Shown: piece after piece, positions 41,418-52,000 of the stretch
How positions within the stretch are numbered: position 1 is the first letter of the stretch
Layout: each line of letters starts with the position of its first letter
Source of the DNA: Dyadobacter bucti
GTDB taxonomy: Bacteria; Bacteroidota; Bacteroidia; Cytophagales; Spirosomataceae
Reading direction: 5' to 3'
Assembly (NCBI RefSeq): GCF_005869225.1
Contig: NZ_SWFP01000008.1
Coordinates: 1 to 64,000 of the forward strand
DNA length: 64,000 nt
Notes under the pieces: generated by a model
The model's input: the letters and a program-made list of their open reading frames with translations, nothing else
Told to the model about the DNA's origin: nothing
Database searches by the model: none
Position numbers and translations under genes: made by a program

Positions 41418-43562
41418 CTAGGAAATCCCTTTGAAAGCGTCTTCGTTTATAAACGGCTGATTACGTAATCTTTGTTTTGTAGCTTTATAAAAAGCATTGG
41501 CAACAGCTCCGCCTGCCGGAGGTAGAGCTGGCTCCCCAAGACCCGTAGGAGAAATACCATTGTCGACAAAATGTACATCGACCTCGGGAATTTCATTCAT
41601 CCTGATCAAACGGAAACCGTTAAAATTATTCTGGTCGGGAGCACCTTCTTTGAAAGTCATGTTACCAAACATGGCATGTCCCAGTCCATCAACAACTCCT
41701 CCTCTTACCTGTTGCAACGATCCGCTTTTGTTGATAACAATTCCGCAGTCAACCGCCGCTATAATGTTTTTCAATGACGGTTTTCCTTTCGTAATGACCA
41801 CTTCGCCAACTTGTGCGACGTATGATCTGTGTGAAAAATAGACGCTGAATCCCTGGTAAACACCTTTTTTCTTTCCCCAATTACTTTTTTCAGCAGCCAG
41901 CTTAATGACTGCGATCATCCTGTCAATGTCATACTTAATTTCGCCGGCAGGAGACTTTTTAGCTTTTTCAAGCAACGCAAGTCTGAATTCAACCGGGTCT
42001 TTGCCTGCCGCTTCGGCCACTTCATCCAGAAATGATTGCTCGGCGTAGGCCAGGAAATTGGTGATAGGCGCTCTCCACGGACCTGTGGTAATCGGCGATT
42101 TATGTTCCACAGAATCGATCAAAAGATTATCGACTGCTCCCGATGGAAAGTTATCCTCCCTTGTCGAGTTTCCTGAATTCATACCGACGCCGCGCAGTTT
42201 ATAACCGATGAGCTCTCCGCTCTTATCGAGTGCCGCTTCAAAACGGTATCTGACAGCCGGGCGATATATTCCACCTGTCATGTCATCTTCTCTTGTCCAG
42301 ATTACTTTCACCGGTGCCTTTACCAGTCGTGAGACATTTGCTGCCTCCAATACAAAGTCGGCTGCCAGGCGTCGACCGAATCCCCCACCTTGCCTTGTGA
42401 TTTCCACGGTTACTTTTTCCGGTGCCATTCCTAACAACTTGGCAACTTCGGTACGCGCTCTCTCGGGTGTCTGAGTAGGACCAACCAGCTCAACGCCATC
42501 TTCCCGCACGTGTGCAAAGAAATTCATGGGCTCCAATGGGCTGTGAGGCAAAAACGGGCATTGATACTCTGACTTGATAACTTTCGCCGCGTTTTTAAAG
42601 GCAGCTTCAACATCACCGTCCTTCCTTCGAACAGTAGCTTCTCCGTTATCCAGCAGCTGCTTAAAAATACGATTATGGTCTTCCGAACTTTCCAGATCGG
42701 CTGCCTTTTCGTACTCAATTTTCAATACATCTTTCGCCTTTTTTACCTGCCAGGTAGACTTTCCAACAACAGCAACACTGTTATCAAAAGTAACGACATC
42801 CACAATCCCCGGCATGGCTTTTGCAGCCTCGGCATTCACTGATTTCAGCTTCAGACCGAAGGCCTTTGGCCTTTGGATCACCGCAAACAACATGCCTTCC
42901 CGATAAACATCCAGTCCAAAAAGTGGTTTACCAGTGGCTATATTATTATTGTCAACATTCCGGACCGACTGCCCTATCAGCTTGAAATCTTTTTCTGATT
43001 TGAGTTTTACTTCTTTCGGAGCAGTAAGTTTTGACGCAGCCTCAGCTAACTCTCCATAAGAAAGTGACTTGCCAGAACCTTTATGTAATACCTTTCCATT
43101 TTCTGTTGTACATTCAGCAACAGGCACTTTCCAGCCAGCCGCCGCAGCTTCTATCAAAAGATGCCTGGCGGTAGCACCCGCCTTTCTAAGACGTTCCCAT
43201 GAGTGAGGCACCGCACCACTTCCTCCTGTAACCTGTCTTTCAAATATCCCGGTATCCAGATTTCCCTGAACTGTTTTTACCTGCTTCCAGTCTGCGTCCA
43301 GCTCCTCAGCCACGACCATTGGGAAAGCGGTTTTAATCCCTTGTCCGATTTCAGGATTGGGGGAAACAATTGTAATTATATTGTCAGTACCAATAGACAA
43401 ATAGCTATTGAATGTAATAGAGCCAGCCGCAATTTTTTTAGCGTCTACTACCACAGGAAGTGCAGTAGAGTTTGACCAGTTGAATCCTAGAAAAAGCCCT
43501 CCGCCCGCAGCAGCGGCAATCTTCATAAAACTCCGCCTGGAAGTTTGTTCTAATGTCTGCAT
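41418..43562 (-). CDS. Molybdenum hydroxylase large subunit, IorB-like
   Basis: 714 residues with a twin-arginine leader (SRRSFMKIAAAAGGGLFLG), so it is exported folded. It shows the xanthine-dehydrogenase family molybdopterin domains with FGLDVYREGMLFAVIQRP, GGGFGRRLAADFVLEAANVS, and a C-terminal DGLGHAMFGN ... GLGEPALPPAGGAVANAFY with the active-site Glu (GEPALPP). This is the isoquinoline 1-oxidoreductase (IorB) type, which hydroxylates N-heterocycles or aldehydes and passes electrons to a [2Fe-2S] partner, encoded just upstream. Confidence 0.9.
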   Translation of the reverse strand: MQTLEQTSRRSFMKIAAAAGGGLFLGFNWSNSTALPVVVDAKKIAAGSITFNSYLSIGTDNIITIVSPNPEIGQGIKTAFPMVVAEELDADWKQVKTVQGNLDTGIFERQVTGGSGAVPHSWERLRKAGATARHLLIEAAAAGWKVPVAECTTENGKVLHKGSGKSLSYGELAEAASKLTAPKEVKLKSEKDFKLIGQSVRNVDNNNIATGKPLFGLDVYREGMLFAVIQRPKAFGLKLKSVNAEAAKAMPGIVDVVTFDNSVAVVGKSTWQVKKAKDVLKIEYEKAADLESSEDHNRIFKQLLDNGEATVRRKDGDVEAAFKNAAKVIKSEYQCPFLPHSPLEPMNFFAHVREDGVELVGPTQTPERARTEVAKLLGMAPEKVTVEITRQGGGFGRRLAADFVLEAANVSRLVKAPVKVIWTREDDMTGGIYRPAVRYRFEAALDKSGELIGYKLRGVGMNSGNSTREDNFPSGAVDNLLIDSVEHKSPITTGPWRAPITNFLAYAEQSFLDEVAEAAGKDPVEFRLALLEKAKKSPAGEIKYDIDRMIAVIKLAAEKSNWGKKKGVYQGFSVYFSHRSYVAQVGEVVITKGKPSLKNIIAAVDCGIVINKSGSLQQVRGGVVDGLGHAMFGNMTFKEGAPDQNNFNGFRLIRMNEIPEVDVHFVDNGISPTGLGEPALPPAGGAVANAFYKATKQRLRNQPFINEDAFKGIS

Positions 43563-43564
43563 GA

Positions 43565-44026
43565 TCAGTTGGGTTTAGAGGCTGCTACTTTTACCGCTTC
43601 ACGAATCCTGTGATAGGTCCCGCACCTGCAAATGTTTCCACTCATACCAGAAACAATCTCTTCATCCGTTGGTTTGGGCTTTTCTTTGAGCAGAGCCGCG
43701 GCGGTCATAATCTGACCTGCCTGGCAATACCCGCATTGAGCCACATCTACTTCGTCCCAGGCTTTTTGAACAGGATGATCCCCTTTTTCGGATAATCCTT
43801 CAATGGTTGTAACCTTTGCCTTTCCAACCGCCGAAACAGGCAATACGCAGGACCGGACGGCTTTCCCATCGAGATGAACTGTGCAAGCACCGCATTGGGC
43901 GATCCCACATCCATACTTTGTGCCAACCAGGCCGAGGTTGTCACGCAACACCCACAAAAGCGGAGTATCACCCTCAACATCAGTGTCGTATGCACGATTG
44001 TTAATTGTAAGTTTTAATAATGCCAT
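43565..44026 (-). CDS. [2Fe-2S] subunit of the molybdenum hydroxylase, IorA-like
   Basis: 153 residues. The plant-ferredoxin-type cluster is bound by Cys40, Cys45, Cys48 and Cys60 (YGCGIAQCGACTVHL...RSC), the second by Cys98, Cys101, Cys133 and Cys135 (QCGYCQAGQ, ICRCGTYHRI). It lies two bases before the large-subunit gene in one operon. A third, FAD-binding subunit is absent, as expected for the two-subunit IorAB type. Confidence 0.9.
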   Translation of the reverse strand: MALLKLTINNRAYDTDVEGDTPLLWVLRDNLGLVGTKYGCGIAQCGACTVHLDGKAVRSCVLPVSAVGKAKVTTIEGLSEKGDHPVQKAWDEVDVAQCGYCQAGQIMTAAALLKEKPKPTDEEIVSGMSGNICRCGTYHRIREAVKVAASKPN

Positions 44027-44141
44027 GGTGAGTGATTGATTATAGCTTTACTATATTTTACAAGTTACAAAAAATATGATAATCCGGGTCAGATCAAAAC
44101 GTTTTTCCGAACAAATAAGAATTGATTATCAGCATATTGTA

Positions 44142-44471
44142 TCACGCCTCACCACCAGGGCCTCCAAAGCTGATAGGGAAATTAAATGTAGGTTCGTTGT
44201 CTTGAGAACTTTGTATCGGCCCATACTGATCCTCATATTTATTTATATTATCCTTTAAAGCTGCTATTAAACGTTTGGCGTGTTCAGGGGTAATGATGAT
44301 GCGCGCTTTCACTTTTGCACGGGGAACACCAGGCATAAGCCTGATAAAATCCAGAATAAATTCGCTGTTAGAGTGAGCAATCATAGCCAGATTGGAATAA
44401 ACACCTTCAGCCATTTCTTCAGACAGCTCTACATTGATCTGTTGTTCGTTTTCCTTGTTATCGTTTTCCAT
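44142..44471 (-). CDS. DUF3467 family protein
   Basis: 109 residues from ATG 44471 (MENDNKENEQQINVELSEEM). The family sequence AEGVYSNLAMIAHSNSEFILDFIRLMPGVPRAKVKARIII then TPEHAKRLIAALKDNI is unmistakable for DUF3467, a small protein common behind rpoC in Bacteroidota. Its function is unknown. Longer starts upstream would run through the rpoC terminator. Confidence 0.85.
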   Translation of the reverse strand: MENDNKENEQQINVELSEEMAEGVYSNLAMIAHSNSEFILDFIRLMPGVPRAKVKARIIITPEHAKRLIAALKDNINKYEDQYGPIQSSQDNEPTFNFPISFGGPGGEA

Positions 44472-44556
44472 TGTTGGTTTTTTAATAGCCTCAGCTATTT
44501 TTTGCAATCGGCTTTCATCGGGGAAATTACTAAAAATAAACAGCATCAAAAAGCAC

Positions 44557-44588
44557 CGGGCCGGTTCCGCATGTGCAGAACCGGCCCG
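44557..44588 (-). terminator. Terminator of the rpoBC transcript
   Basis: CGGGCCGGTTC and GAACCGGCCCG (44557-44567, 44578-44588) form an 11-base GC-rich stem with a ten-base loop. On the minus strand a short T run (CTTTTTG) follows. It lies 26 bases after the rpoC stop. Confidence 0.8.
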
Positions 44589-44613
44589 ATTTATCAGCCA
44601 AAATGAATTTCGC

Positions 44614-47600
44614 CTATACCAGCTCTCGTTTCTTCCGTGACTGTTTTTCACGGGAATCCGCAAGCGCATCGTATTCCTCTTTTGAGCCTACGATCAGGTT
44701 TTCGTATTGACGCATTCCTGTACCAGCAGGGATCAAATGTCCAACAATAACGTTTTCTTTCAATCCTTTCAGTTCATCACGTTTTCCACGAACAGCCGCT
44801 TCGCTAAGCACTTTGGTTGTTTCCTGGAATGAAGCCGCAGAAACAAAGCTTTCAGTACCCAGAGATGCTTGTGTGATACCCATCAAAGTAGGTTTTGCCA
44901 CAGCAGCTTGTGCGTCACGCGCAGTTACCAATTTCAAGTCACGACGTTTAAGGCTTGAGTTTTCATCACGCAAACGACGAACTGAAATGATCATACCTGG
45001 TTTCAGTGTTTCGGAGCTACCTGCATCTTCAACCACTTTCATATCCAGAATCTTGTCATTTTCTTCACGGAATACAACGCGGTCAACCGGCTGCATTTCA
45101 AGGAAGTTGGTATCACCCGCATCCAGAATCTCGACTTTCTGCATCATCTGACGAACGATACATTCGATGTGCTTATCGTTGATCTTCACACCTTGCAGAC
45201 GATATACCTCCTGAATTTCATTCACAAGATATTCCTGTACAGCAGTAGGCCCTTTGATCGACAGAATGTCAGCAGGCGTAATTGCACCATCCGACAATGG
45301 ATCACCGGCTCTTACAAAGTCACCATCCTGAACAAGGATGTGTTTTGAAAGTGCAACCATGTAACGACGCTGCGTTCCATCTCTCGATTCGATATGAATC
45401 TCACGGTTACCACGTTTCACACCACCGTATGATACTACACCGTCGATTTCCGAAACGGTAGCAGGGTTAGATGGGTTACGAGCTTCGAAAAGTTCGGTTA
45501 CACGTGGCAAACCTCCCGTAATATCCCTGGTTTTTCCAACAACACGAGGTATTTTAGCCAAAGGCTGACCTGCTTTGATGTTAGTACCGCTCTTCACTAC
45601 AAGACGAGCTCCAACAGGAAGGTTATAACCTTTTTCAGTCTGATCCTTCAACAGCGTACTTTTACCTTTTACCACGATAGCGGGGTTTTTGGTTTTATCA
45701 CGCGTTTCAATGATCACTGACTCCTGGAAGCCTGTTTGCTCATCAAATTCTTCACGGTAAGTAATACCTTCTTCAATTGCATCGAAAGATACTGCTCCGG
45801 TAAATTCCGAAAGGATTACTGCGTGATATGGATCCCATGTACAAAGCTCCTGACCTTTGAAAACTTTCTCGCCGTCTTTTACCAGAAGGTGAGCACCGTA
45901 AGGCACATTGTTCGATATCAGCAATTGTCCGGTTTCAGGGTTAGTAATTTTAACTTCACCTGAACGGCCCATCACTACTGTTACTTCGTCACCTTCTGAA
46001 TTAACAGATTGTACCAGACGAAGGTCTTCAAAACCGATCACACCGTCGAATTTCGCTTTGATGTTTGCTTCAACAGAAATGTTGGAAGCAGTACCACCCA
46101 CGTGGAATGTACGAAGTGTCAGCTGAGTACCTGGCTCACCGATAGACTGAGATGCAATTACACCTACAGCTTCACCAATGTTAACCATGTGCGCAGAAGC
46201 CAGCGAACGTCCGTAGCATTTCGCACAAACACCATTACGTGTTTCGCAAGTCAGTACCGAACGGATTTCAACTGTTTCAATACTTGTTTCGTCGATGTAT
46301 GCAGCGATTTCTTCTGTAATTTCCTGACCGGAAGTCAAGATGATTTCGCCTGATAATGGATCGAATACATCGTGAACGCTCACACGTCCAAGAATACGCT
46401 CGGAAAGTGGCTCAACGATATCTTCGTTGTCCTTCAAAGCAGAGATTGCAATACCGCGAAGCGATCCGCAATCTTCTTCAACAACCACAACATCCTGCGC
46501 AACGTCATGCAAACGACGGGTCAGGTAACCTGCATCAGCAGTTTTCAAAGCTGTATCTGCAAGACCTTTACGTGCACCGTGGGTTGAGATAAAGTACTCA
46601 AGAACGTCGAGACCTTCTTTAAAGTTAGAAAGGATCGGGTTTTCGATAATTTCACCTGCACCACCAGCGATATTTTTCTGAGGTTTCGCCATAAGACCCC
46701 TCATTCCTCCCAGCTGACGGATTTGCTCGCGCGAACCACGCGCACCTGAGTGCATCATCATATAAATTGAGTTGAATCCACCCTGATCTGTCTCAAGTTG
46801 TTTCATCAACGTTTCTGTGATACGTGAGTTAACACGTGTCCAGATGTCAATAACCTGGTTGTAACGTTCGTTTTCGGTGATAAGACCCATCAAATAGTTG
46901 CTCCAAACGTTTTCAACGTCTGCTTTAGCTTGTTCGATCAGTTTTTCTTTTTCTTCCGGAACCATCACGTCATTCAATCCCATTGACAAACCGCCTTTGA
47001 AGGCCATTTGGAAACCAAGCTCTTTGATCTCATCAAGGAATTGCGCTGTGCGGGCAACACCAGCCATTTTGAATACAAGCCCAATGATTTGCTGCAATTT
47101 CTTCTTAGTCAGCAATTCATTGATATAACCTACTTCAGCTGGAACCGCCTGGTTGAACAAAATACGTCCGGCTACTGTATCGATCAATTTGGTCTCAAAA
47201 GAACCATCATCGTTACGTACTCTCAAACGGCACTTGATATTAGCGTGTTTTGAAAGCTTGCCTTCGTTTATAGCGATGATCACCTCATCTGGTCCGTAAA
47301 ATATCTTCCCTTCTCCAACAATAGGATACTCAGGAGTACTCACACGACCCTTGGTTACATAATAAAGACCCAAAACCATGTCCTGAGATGGTACCGTGAT
47401 AGGCGCACCGTTGGCAGGGTTGAGAATATTATGGGAAGAAAGCATCAACATAGAAGCTTCCAAAACTGCTTCCTGACCCAATGGCACGTGAACGGCCATC
47501 TGGTCACCGTCAAAGTCAGCGTTGAATGCAGTACAAACCAATGGGTGCAGCTGAATTGCTTTTCCTTCGATCAGCTTTGGCTGGAATGCCTGGATACCCA

Positions 47601-48936
47601 AACGGTGAAGTGTCGGAGCCCGGTTGAGCAGAACAGGATGTCCTTTCAACACGTTTTCCAAAATATCCCAGATCACAGGATCCTTGCGGTCTACGATCTT
47701 TTTCGCTGATTTTACCGTCTTAACGATTCCACGCTCGATCAGCTTACGGATAATAAACGGCTTGAATAACTCAGCCGCCATATCTTTTGGCAATCCGCAC
47801 TCATGCAACTTCAATTCAGGACCAACAACAATTACCGAACGACCTGAATAATCGACACGCTTACCAAGCAAGTTTTGACGGAAACGTCCTTGCTTACCTT
47901 TCAACATGTCAGAAAGTGATTTCAATGCACGGTTACCTTCTGAACGTACGGCGTTTACTTTACGGCTGTTATCGAAAAGTGAGTCAACCGCTTCTTGCAA
48001 CATACGTTTTTCATTACGCAAGATTACCTCAGGAGCTTTGATCTCTATCAGACGCTTCAGACGGTTGTTCCGAATGATTACACGACGATAAAGGTCATTC
48101 AAATCGGATGTCGCAAAACGACCACCGTCCAGAGGCACAAGCGGACGAAGTTCCGGTGGAATCACAGGTACCATTTTGATCACCATCCACTCAGGACGGT
48201 TTTCGATACGGGTGTTTGCATCACGAAACGCTTCAACAACTTTCAGACGCTTTAAAGCTTCTGCCTTGCGTTGTTGAGATGTATCCGTTGCTGCCTGGTG
48301 ACGAAGTTCGTAAGAAAGCTCATCCAGTTTGATCCGGTTCAAAAGCATTTCCAGCGCATCGGCTCCCATTTTCGCGATAAACTTATTTGGATCCGTGTCC
48401 GGAAGCATTTGGTTTTCGCGTGGCAGTTTATCGATGATATCAAGATATTCATCCTCGGTAAGGAAGTCAAGATAGCTTACGCCATCTTCTTCTTTTACAC
48501 CTGGCTGAACTACTGCATACCGCTCGTAATAGATAATCTGATCCAGTTTTTTGGTAGATAGCCCCAGCAAATACCCGATTTTGTTAGGCAAGCTGCGGAA
48601 ATACCAGATATGAGCAACAGGAACAACAAGCTCAATGTGTCCCATACGCTCACGACGTACCTTTTTCTCAGTCACTTCCACGCCACAACGGTCGCAGATA
48701 ATGCCTTTGTAACGGATACGTTTGTATTTACCACAATGGCATTCCCAGTCTTTAACAGGGCCGAAAATCCGTTCACAGAACAATCCACCCATTTCCGGTT
48801 TATAAGTCCGGTAGTTGATGGTTTCAGGCTGGGTTACTTCACCAAAAGAGCTTTCAAGAATGGACTCAGGTGATGCCAGACTGATCGTCATTCTGGAAAA
48901 ATCACTATTTAGTTTTTTGTTCTTTTTGAAAGACAT
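44614..48936 (-). CDS. rpoC: RNA polymerase beta' subunit
   Basis: 1440 residues, the usual length in Bacteroidota. The N-terminal zinc ribbon is CHCGKYKRIRYKGIICDRCG; the Mg2+-binding loop is NADFDGDQMAVH; the second zinc site (CETRNGVCAKCYGRSLA) is present. It follows rpoB with a gap of 80 bases that holds a tetraloop hairpin. It is the catalytic large subunit of RNA polymerase. Confidence 0.97.
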   Translation of the reverse strand: MSFKKNKKLNSDFSRMTISLASPESILESSFGEVTQPETINYRTYKPEMGGLFCERIFGPVKDWECHCGKYKRIRYKGIICDRCGVEVTEKKVRRERMGHIELVVPVAHIWYFRSLPNKIGYLLGLSTKKLDQIIYYERYAVVQPGVKEEDGVSYLDFLTEDEYLDIIDKLPRENQMLPDTDPNKFIAKMGADALEMLLNRIKLDELSYELRHQAATDTSQQRKAEALKRLKVVEAFRDANTRIENRPEWMVIKMVPVIPPELRPLVPLDGGRFATSDLNDLYRRVIIRNNRLKRLIEIKAPEVILRNEKRMLQEAVDSLFDNSRKVNAVRSEGNRALKSLSDMLKGKQGRFRQNLLGKRVDYSGRSVIVVGPELKLHECGLPKDMAAELFKPFIIRKLIERGIVKTVKSAKKIVDRKDPVIWDILENVLKGHPVLLNRAPTLHRLGIQAFQPKLIEGKAIQLHPLVCTAFNADFDGDQMAVHVPLGQEAVLEASMLMLSSHNILNPANGAPITVPSQDMVLGLYYVTKGRVSTPEYPIVGEGKIFYGPDEVIIAINEGKLSKHANIKCRLRVRNDDGSFETKLIDTVAGRILFNQAVPAEVGYINELLTKKKLQQIIGLVFKMAGVARTAQFLDEIKELGFQMAFKGGLSMGLNDVMVPEEKEKLIEQAKADVENVWSNYLMGLITENERYNQVIDIWTRVNSRITETLMKQLETDQGGFNSIYMMMHSGARGSREQIRQLGGMRGLMAKPQKNIAGGAGEIIENPILSNFKEGLDVLEYFISTHGARKGLADTALKTADAGYLTRRLHDVAQDVVVVEEDCGSLRGIAISALKDNEDIVEPLSERILGRVSVHDVFDPLSGEIILTSGQEITEEIAAYIDETSIETVEIRSVLTCETRNGVCAKCYGRSLASAHMVNIGEAVGVIASQSIGEPGTQLTLRTFHVGGTASNISVEANIKAKFDGVIGFEDLRLVQSVNSEGDEVTVVMGRSGEVKITNPETGQLLISNNVPYGAHLLVKDGEKVFKGQELCTWDPYHAVILSEFTGAVSFDAIEEGITYREEFDEQTGFQESVIIETRDKTKNPAIVVKGKSTLLKDQTEKGYNLPVGARLVVKSGTNIKAGQPLAKIPRVVGKTRDITGGLPRVTELFEARNPSNPATVSEIDGVVSYGGVKRGNREIHIESRDGTQRRYMVALSKHILVQDGDFVRAGDPLSDGAITPADILSIKGPTAVQEYLVNEIQEVYRLQGVKINDKHIECIVRQMMQKVEILDAGDTNFLEMQPVDRVVFREENDKILDMKVVEDAGSSETLKPGMIISVRRLRDENSSLKRRDLKLVTARDAQAAVAKPTLMGITQASLGTESFVSAASFQETTKVLSEAAVRGKRDELKGLKENVIVGHLIPAGTGMRQYENLIVGSKEEYDALADSREKQSRKKRELV

Positions 48937-48988
48937 AATTAAAAAGTCGTTTGTCTATAAGTCGAAACTCAATTTTTTATTGCATTTC

Positions 48989-49006
48989 TGGCGCCTTTCG
49001 GCGCCA
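48989..49006 (-). other. GAAA-tetraloop hairpin between rpoB and rpoC
   Basis: On the minus strand TGGCGCC-GAAA-GGCGCCA is a perfect seven-base stem with a GNRA tetraloop, starting 11 bases after the rpoB stop. No T run follows, so it is probably a processing or stability element, not a full terminator. Confidence 0.65.
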
Positions 49007-49016
49007 CGACTATAAA

Positions 49017-52000
49017 TTAGTCCAGCGTAATCTCCAAAGCCAATCCACGAAGCTCGTGGACAAGTACGTTGAAGGACTCCGGAATATTCGGTTTCGGAAG
49101 GTTTTCACCTTTCACGATTGCTTCGTATGCTTTGGCACGACCTACCACGTCATCAGATTTTACAGTAAGGATTTCTTGAAGAATATGGGATGCACCAAAC
49201 GCTTCCAGTGCCCAAACCTCCATCTCTCCGAACCTCTGACCTCCGAATTGTGCTTTACCACCCAAAGGTTGCTGCGTGATAAGCGAATACGGTCCGATCG
49301 AACGGGCGTGCATCTTATCGTCGACAAGGTGACCCAGCTTCATCATATACATCAAACCAACAGTAACTGGCTGGTCAAACTGCTCTCCGCTCAATCCATT
49401 GTAGAGATAAGTACGTCCCCAATCCGGCAAACCAGCTTCTTTCAATTCAGCTGCTACTTCTGCTTCTGTGGCTCCATCAAAAATCGGAGTTGCATATCTG
49501 CGACCCAATTTCAAACCAGCCCAGGCAAGAATAGTTTCGTAAATCTGACCGATGTTCATACGAGAAGGTACCCCAAGTGGGTTCAACACGATATCAACCG
49601 GCGTTCCGTCTTCAAGGAATGGCATATCTTCGTCGCGAACAATACGGGCAACAACCCCCTTGTTACCGTGACGACCCGCCATTTTATCCCCAACTTTCAA
49701 TTTACGTTTCTTAGCGATATATACTTTTGCCAGTTTAACGATACCTGCCGGAAGCTCATCTCCAACCTCAAGAGCAAAACGATCACGCTTGAAGCGGCCC
49801 ATCAATTCGCTACGGGCATTCAGGTAATTTTTCAGAACCAAAGATACCTGTGCATTTGTATCAGCATCCTCAGTCCATGAATCCGTCAATACATCACCGA
49901 TAAGGTTTACCTCCTCGGCAACCGCATACTGGCTTTCATCGCGGTATGGGTTATTCGCAGGGAAAAGGTTTTCGGAGATATTTCTCACGTTGAACTTCAT
50001 CCCTTTCGAAATCAACTCATCTCCAAATTTATGTTTTACACCTTGTGTAGTTTTGCCATCCACCAGCTCAACCAGCTTTTCGATGATACGTCCGCGAAGC
50101 TGAGTCAGCTCACGGCTATATTTCTTCATCAAAAGACGTAATTCATCTTTGTGTTTAGCACGCTCTTCCTTAGTTGGGCGAGAGAAAAGCTTTGTATCGA
50201 TAACAACACCTTTCATTGACGGCGGTGCTTTTTTGGAAGCATCTTTCACGTCACCAGCCTTATCTCCAAAGATGGCACGAAGAAGTTTTTCTTCCGGGGT
50301 AGGATCCGACTCTCCTTTTGGAGTGATCTTACCAATCAGAATATCACCTTCTTTTACCTCAGTACCAACTTGTACGATACCGTTTTCATCAAGGTTTTTA
50401 ACAGTTTCCTCACTTACGTTAGGAATCTCAGCAGTTAATTCTTCTTCTCCACGTTTAGTATCCCGAACCTCAAGTTCAAACTCCTCAATGTGAATAGAAG
50501 TAAAGATATCGTCACGGACAACTTTTTCAGAAATCACAATCGCATCCTCAAAGTTGTATCCCTGCCATGGCATGAAAGCAACCAAAAGGTTACGTCCAAG
50601 TGCCAATTCTCCACCTTCTGTGCCATATCCCTGGCAAAGTGCCTCACCTTTTGAAACCTTCTGGCCTTTTAAAACCATTGGTTGAAGGTTAAGACAGGTA
50701 TCCTGGTTGGTACGACGGAATTTCACTAAATCGTAAGAAACGCTGTCATCGATAAAGCTTACCAAACGATCTGCATCTGTACGATCATATTTCACAACGA
50801 TTTTAGTCGCATCTACATATTCGATCACACCGTCGCCTTCTGCAACAACCAGTGCACGTGAATCCATTGCTACACGCTTTTCAAGACCTGTTCCAACGAT
50901 AGGAGCCTGTGGGCGCAACAATGGAACACCTTGACGCTGCATGTTCGACCCCATCAGGGCACGGTTAGCATCATCATGCTCCAGGAAAGGAATCAACGAA
51001 GCTGCAACCGATACAATTTGGTTAGCCGCAACGTCCATGTAAGATGCTTGTGAAGGATCTACCATCGGGAAATCTCCCTCAAAACGTGTCTTGATTTTCT
51101 CTACTGTAAAGTTTCCGTCTTTATCGACAGATGCGTTTGCCTGTGCGATATATTTGGAATCTTCTTCCTCAGCAGTCATATAGATAAGCTCATTAGTAAG
51201 CTTACCCGAACCATCGATAACGCGATATGGAGTTTCGATGAAACCCATTCCGTTTACTTTGGCGAAAACGCAAAGTGAAGAAATCAAACCAATGTTCGGT
51301 CCCTCAGGAGTTTCAATCGTACACAGACGCCCGTAGTGCGTGTAGTGAACGTCACGAACCTCAAAACCAGCTCTTTCACGAGAAAGACCACCAGGCCCAA
51401 GTGCCGACATACGACGTTTGTGCGTGATTTCAGCCAATGGATTGGTTTGATCCATAAACTGAGACAACTGGTTTGTACCAAAGAAAGAGTTGATCACCGA
51501 AGACAAAGTCCGCGCGTTGATCAGATCAACAGGCTTGAAATCTTCGTTATCACGTACGTTCATACGCTCCTTAATAGTACGCGCCATACGAGCAAGACCT
51601 ACACCAAACTGAGCATAAAGTTGCTCTCCAACGGTACGAACACGACGGTTTGACAAGTGGTCAATATCATCCACTACTGCCTTTGCATTGATCAAACCGA
51701 TCAAATATTTCACGATGGAAACGATATCGCCAGTAGTCAATACACGAACGTCAAGACTGGTATCAGATCCTAATTTTTTGTTGATCCGGTAACGGCCAAC
51801 GTCACCAAGGTCATAACGTTTGTCACTGAAGAACAAGCTTTGAATTACATCACGTGCTGTTTGTTCGTCCGGTGCTTCTGCGTTACGCAGCTGGCGGTAA
51901 ATTTGCTCAACGGCTTCTTTGTCCGAGTTTGAGCTATCTTTTTGTAACGTATTATAAATGATATTATAATCCGCCACATTCATATCCTCTTTATGCAGAA

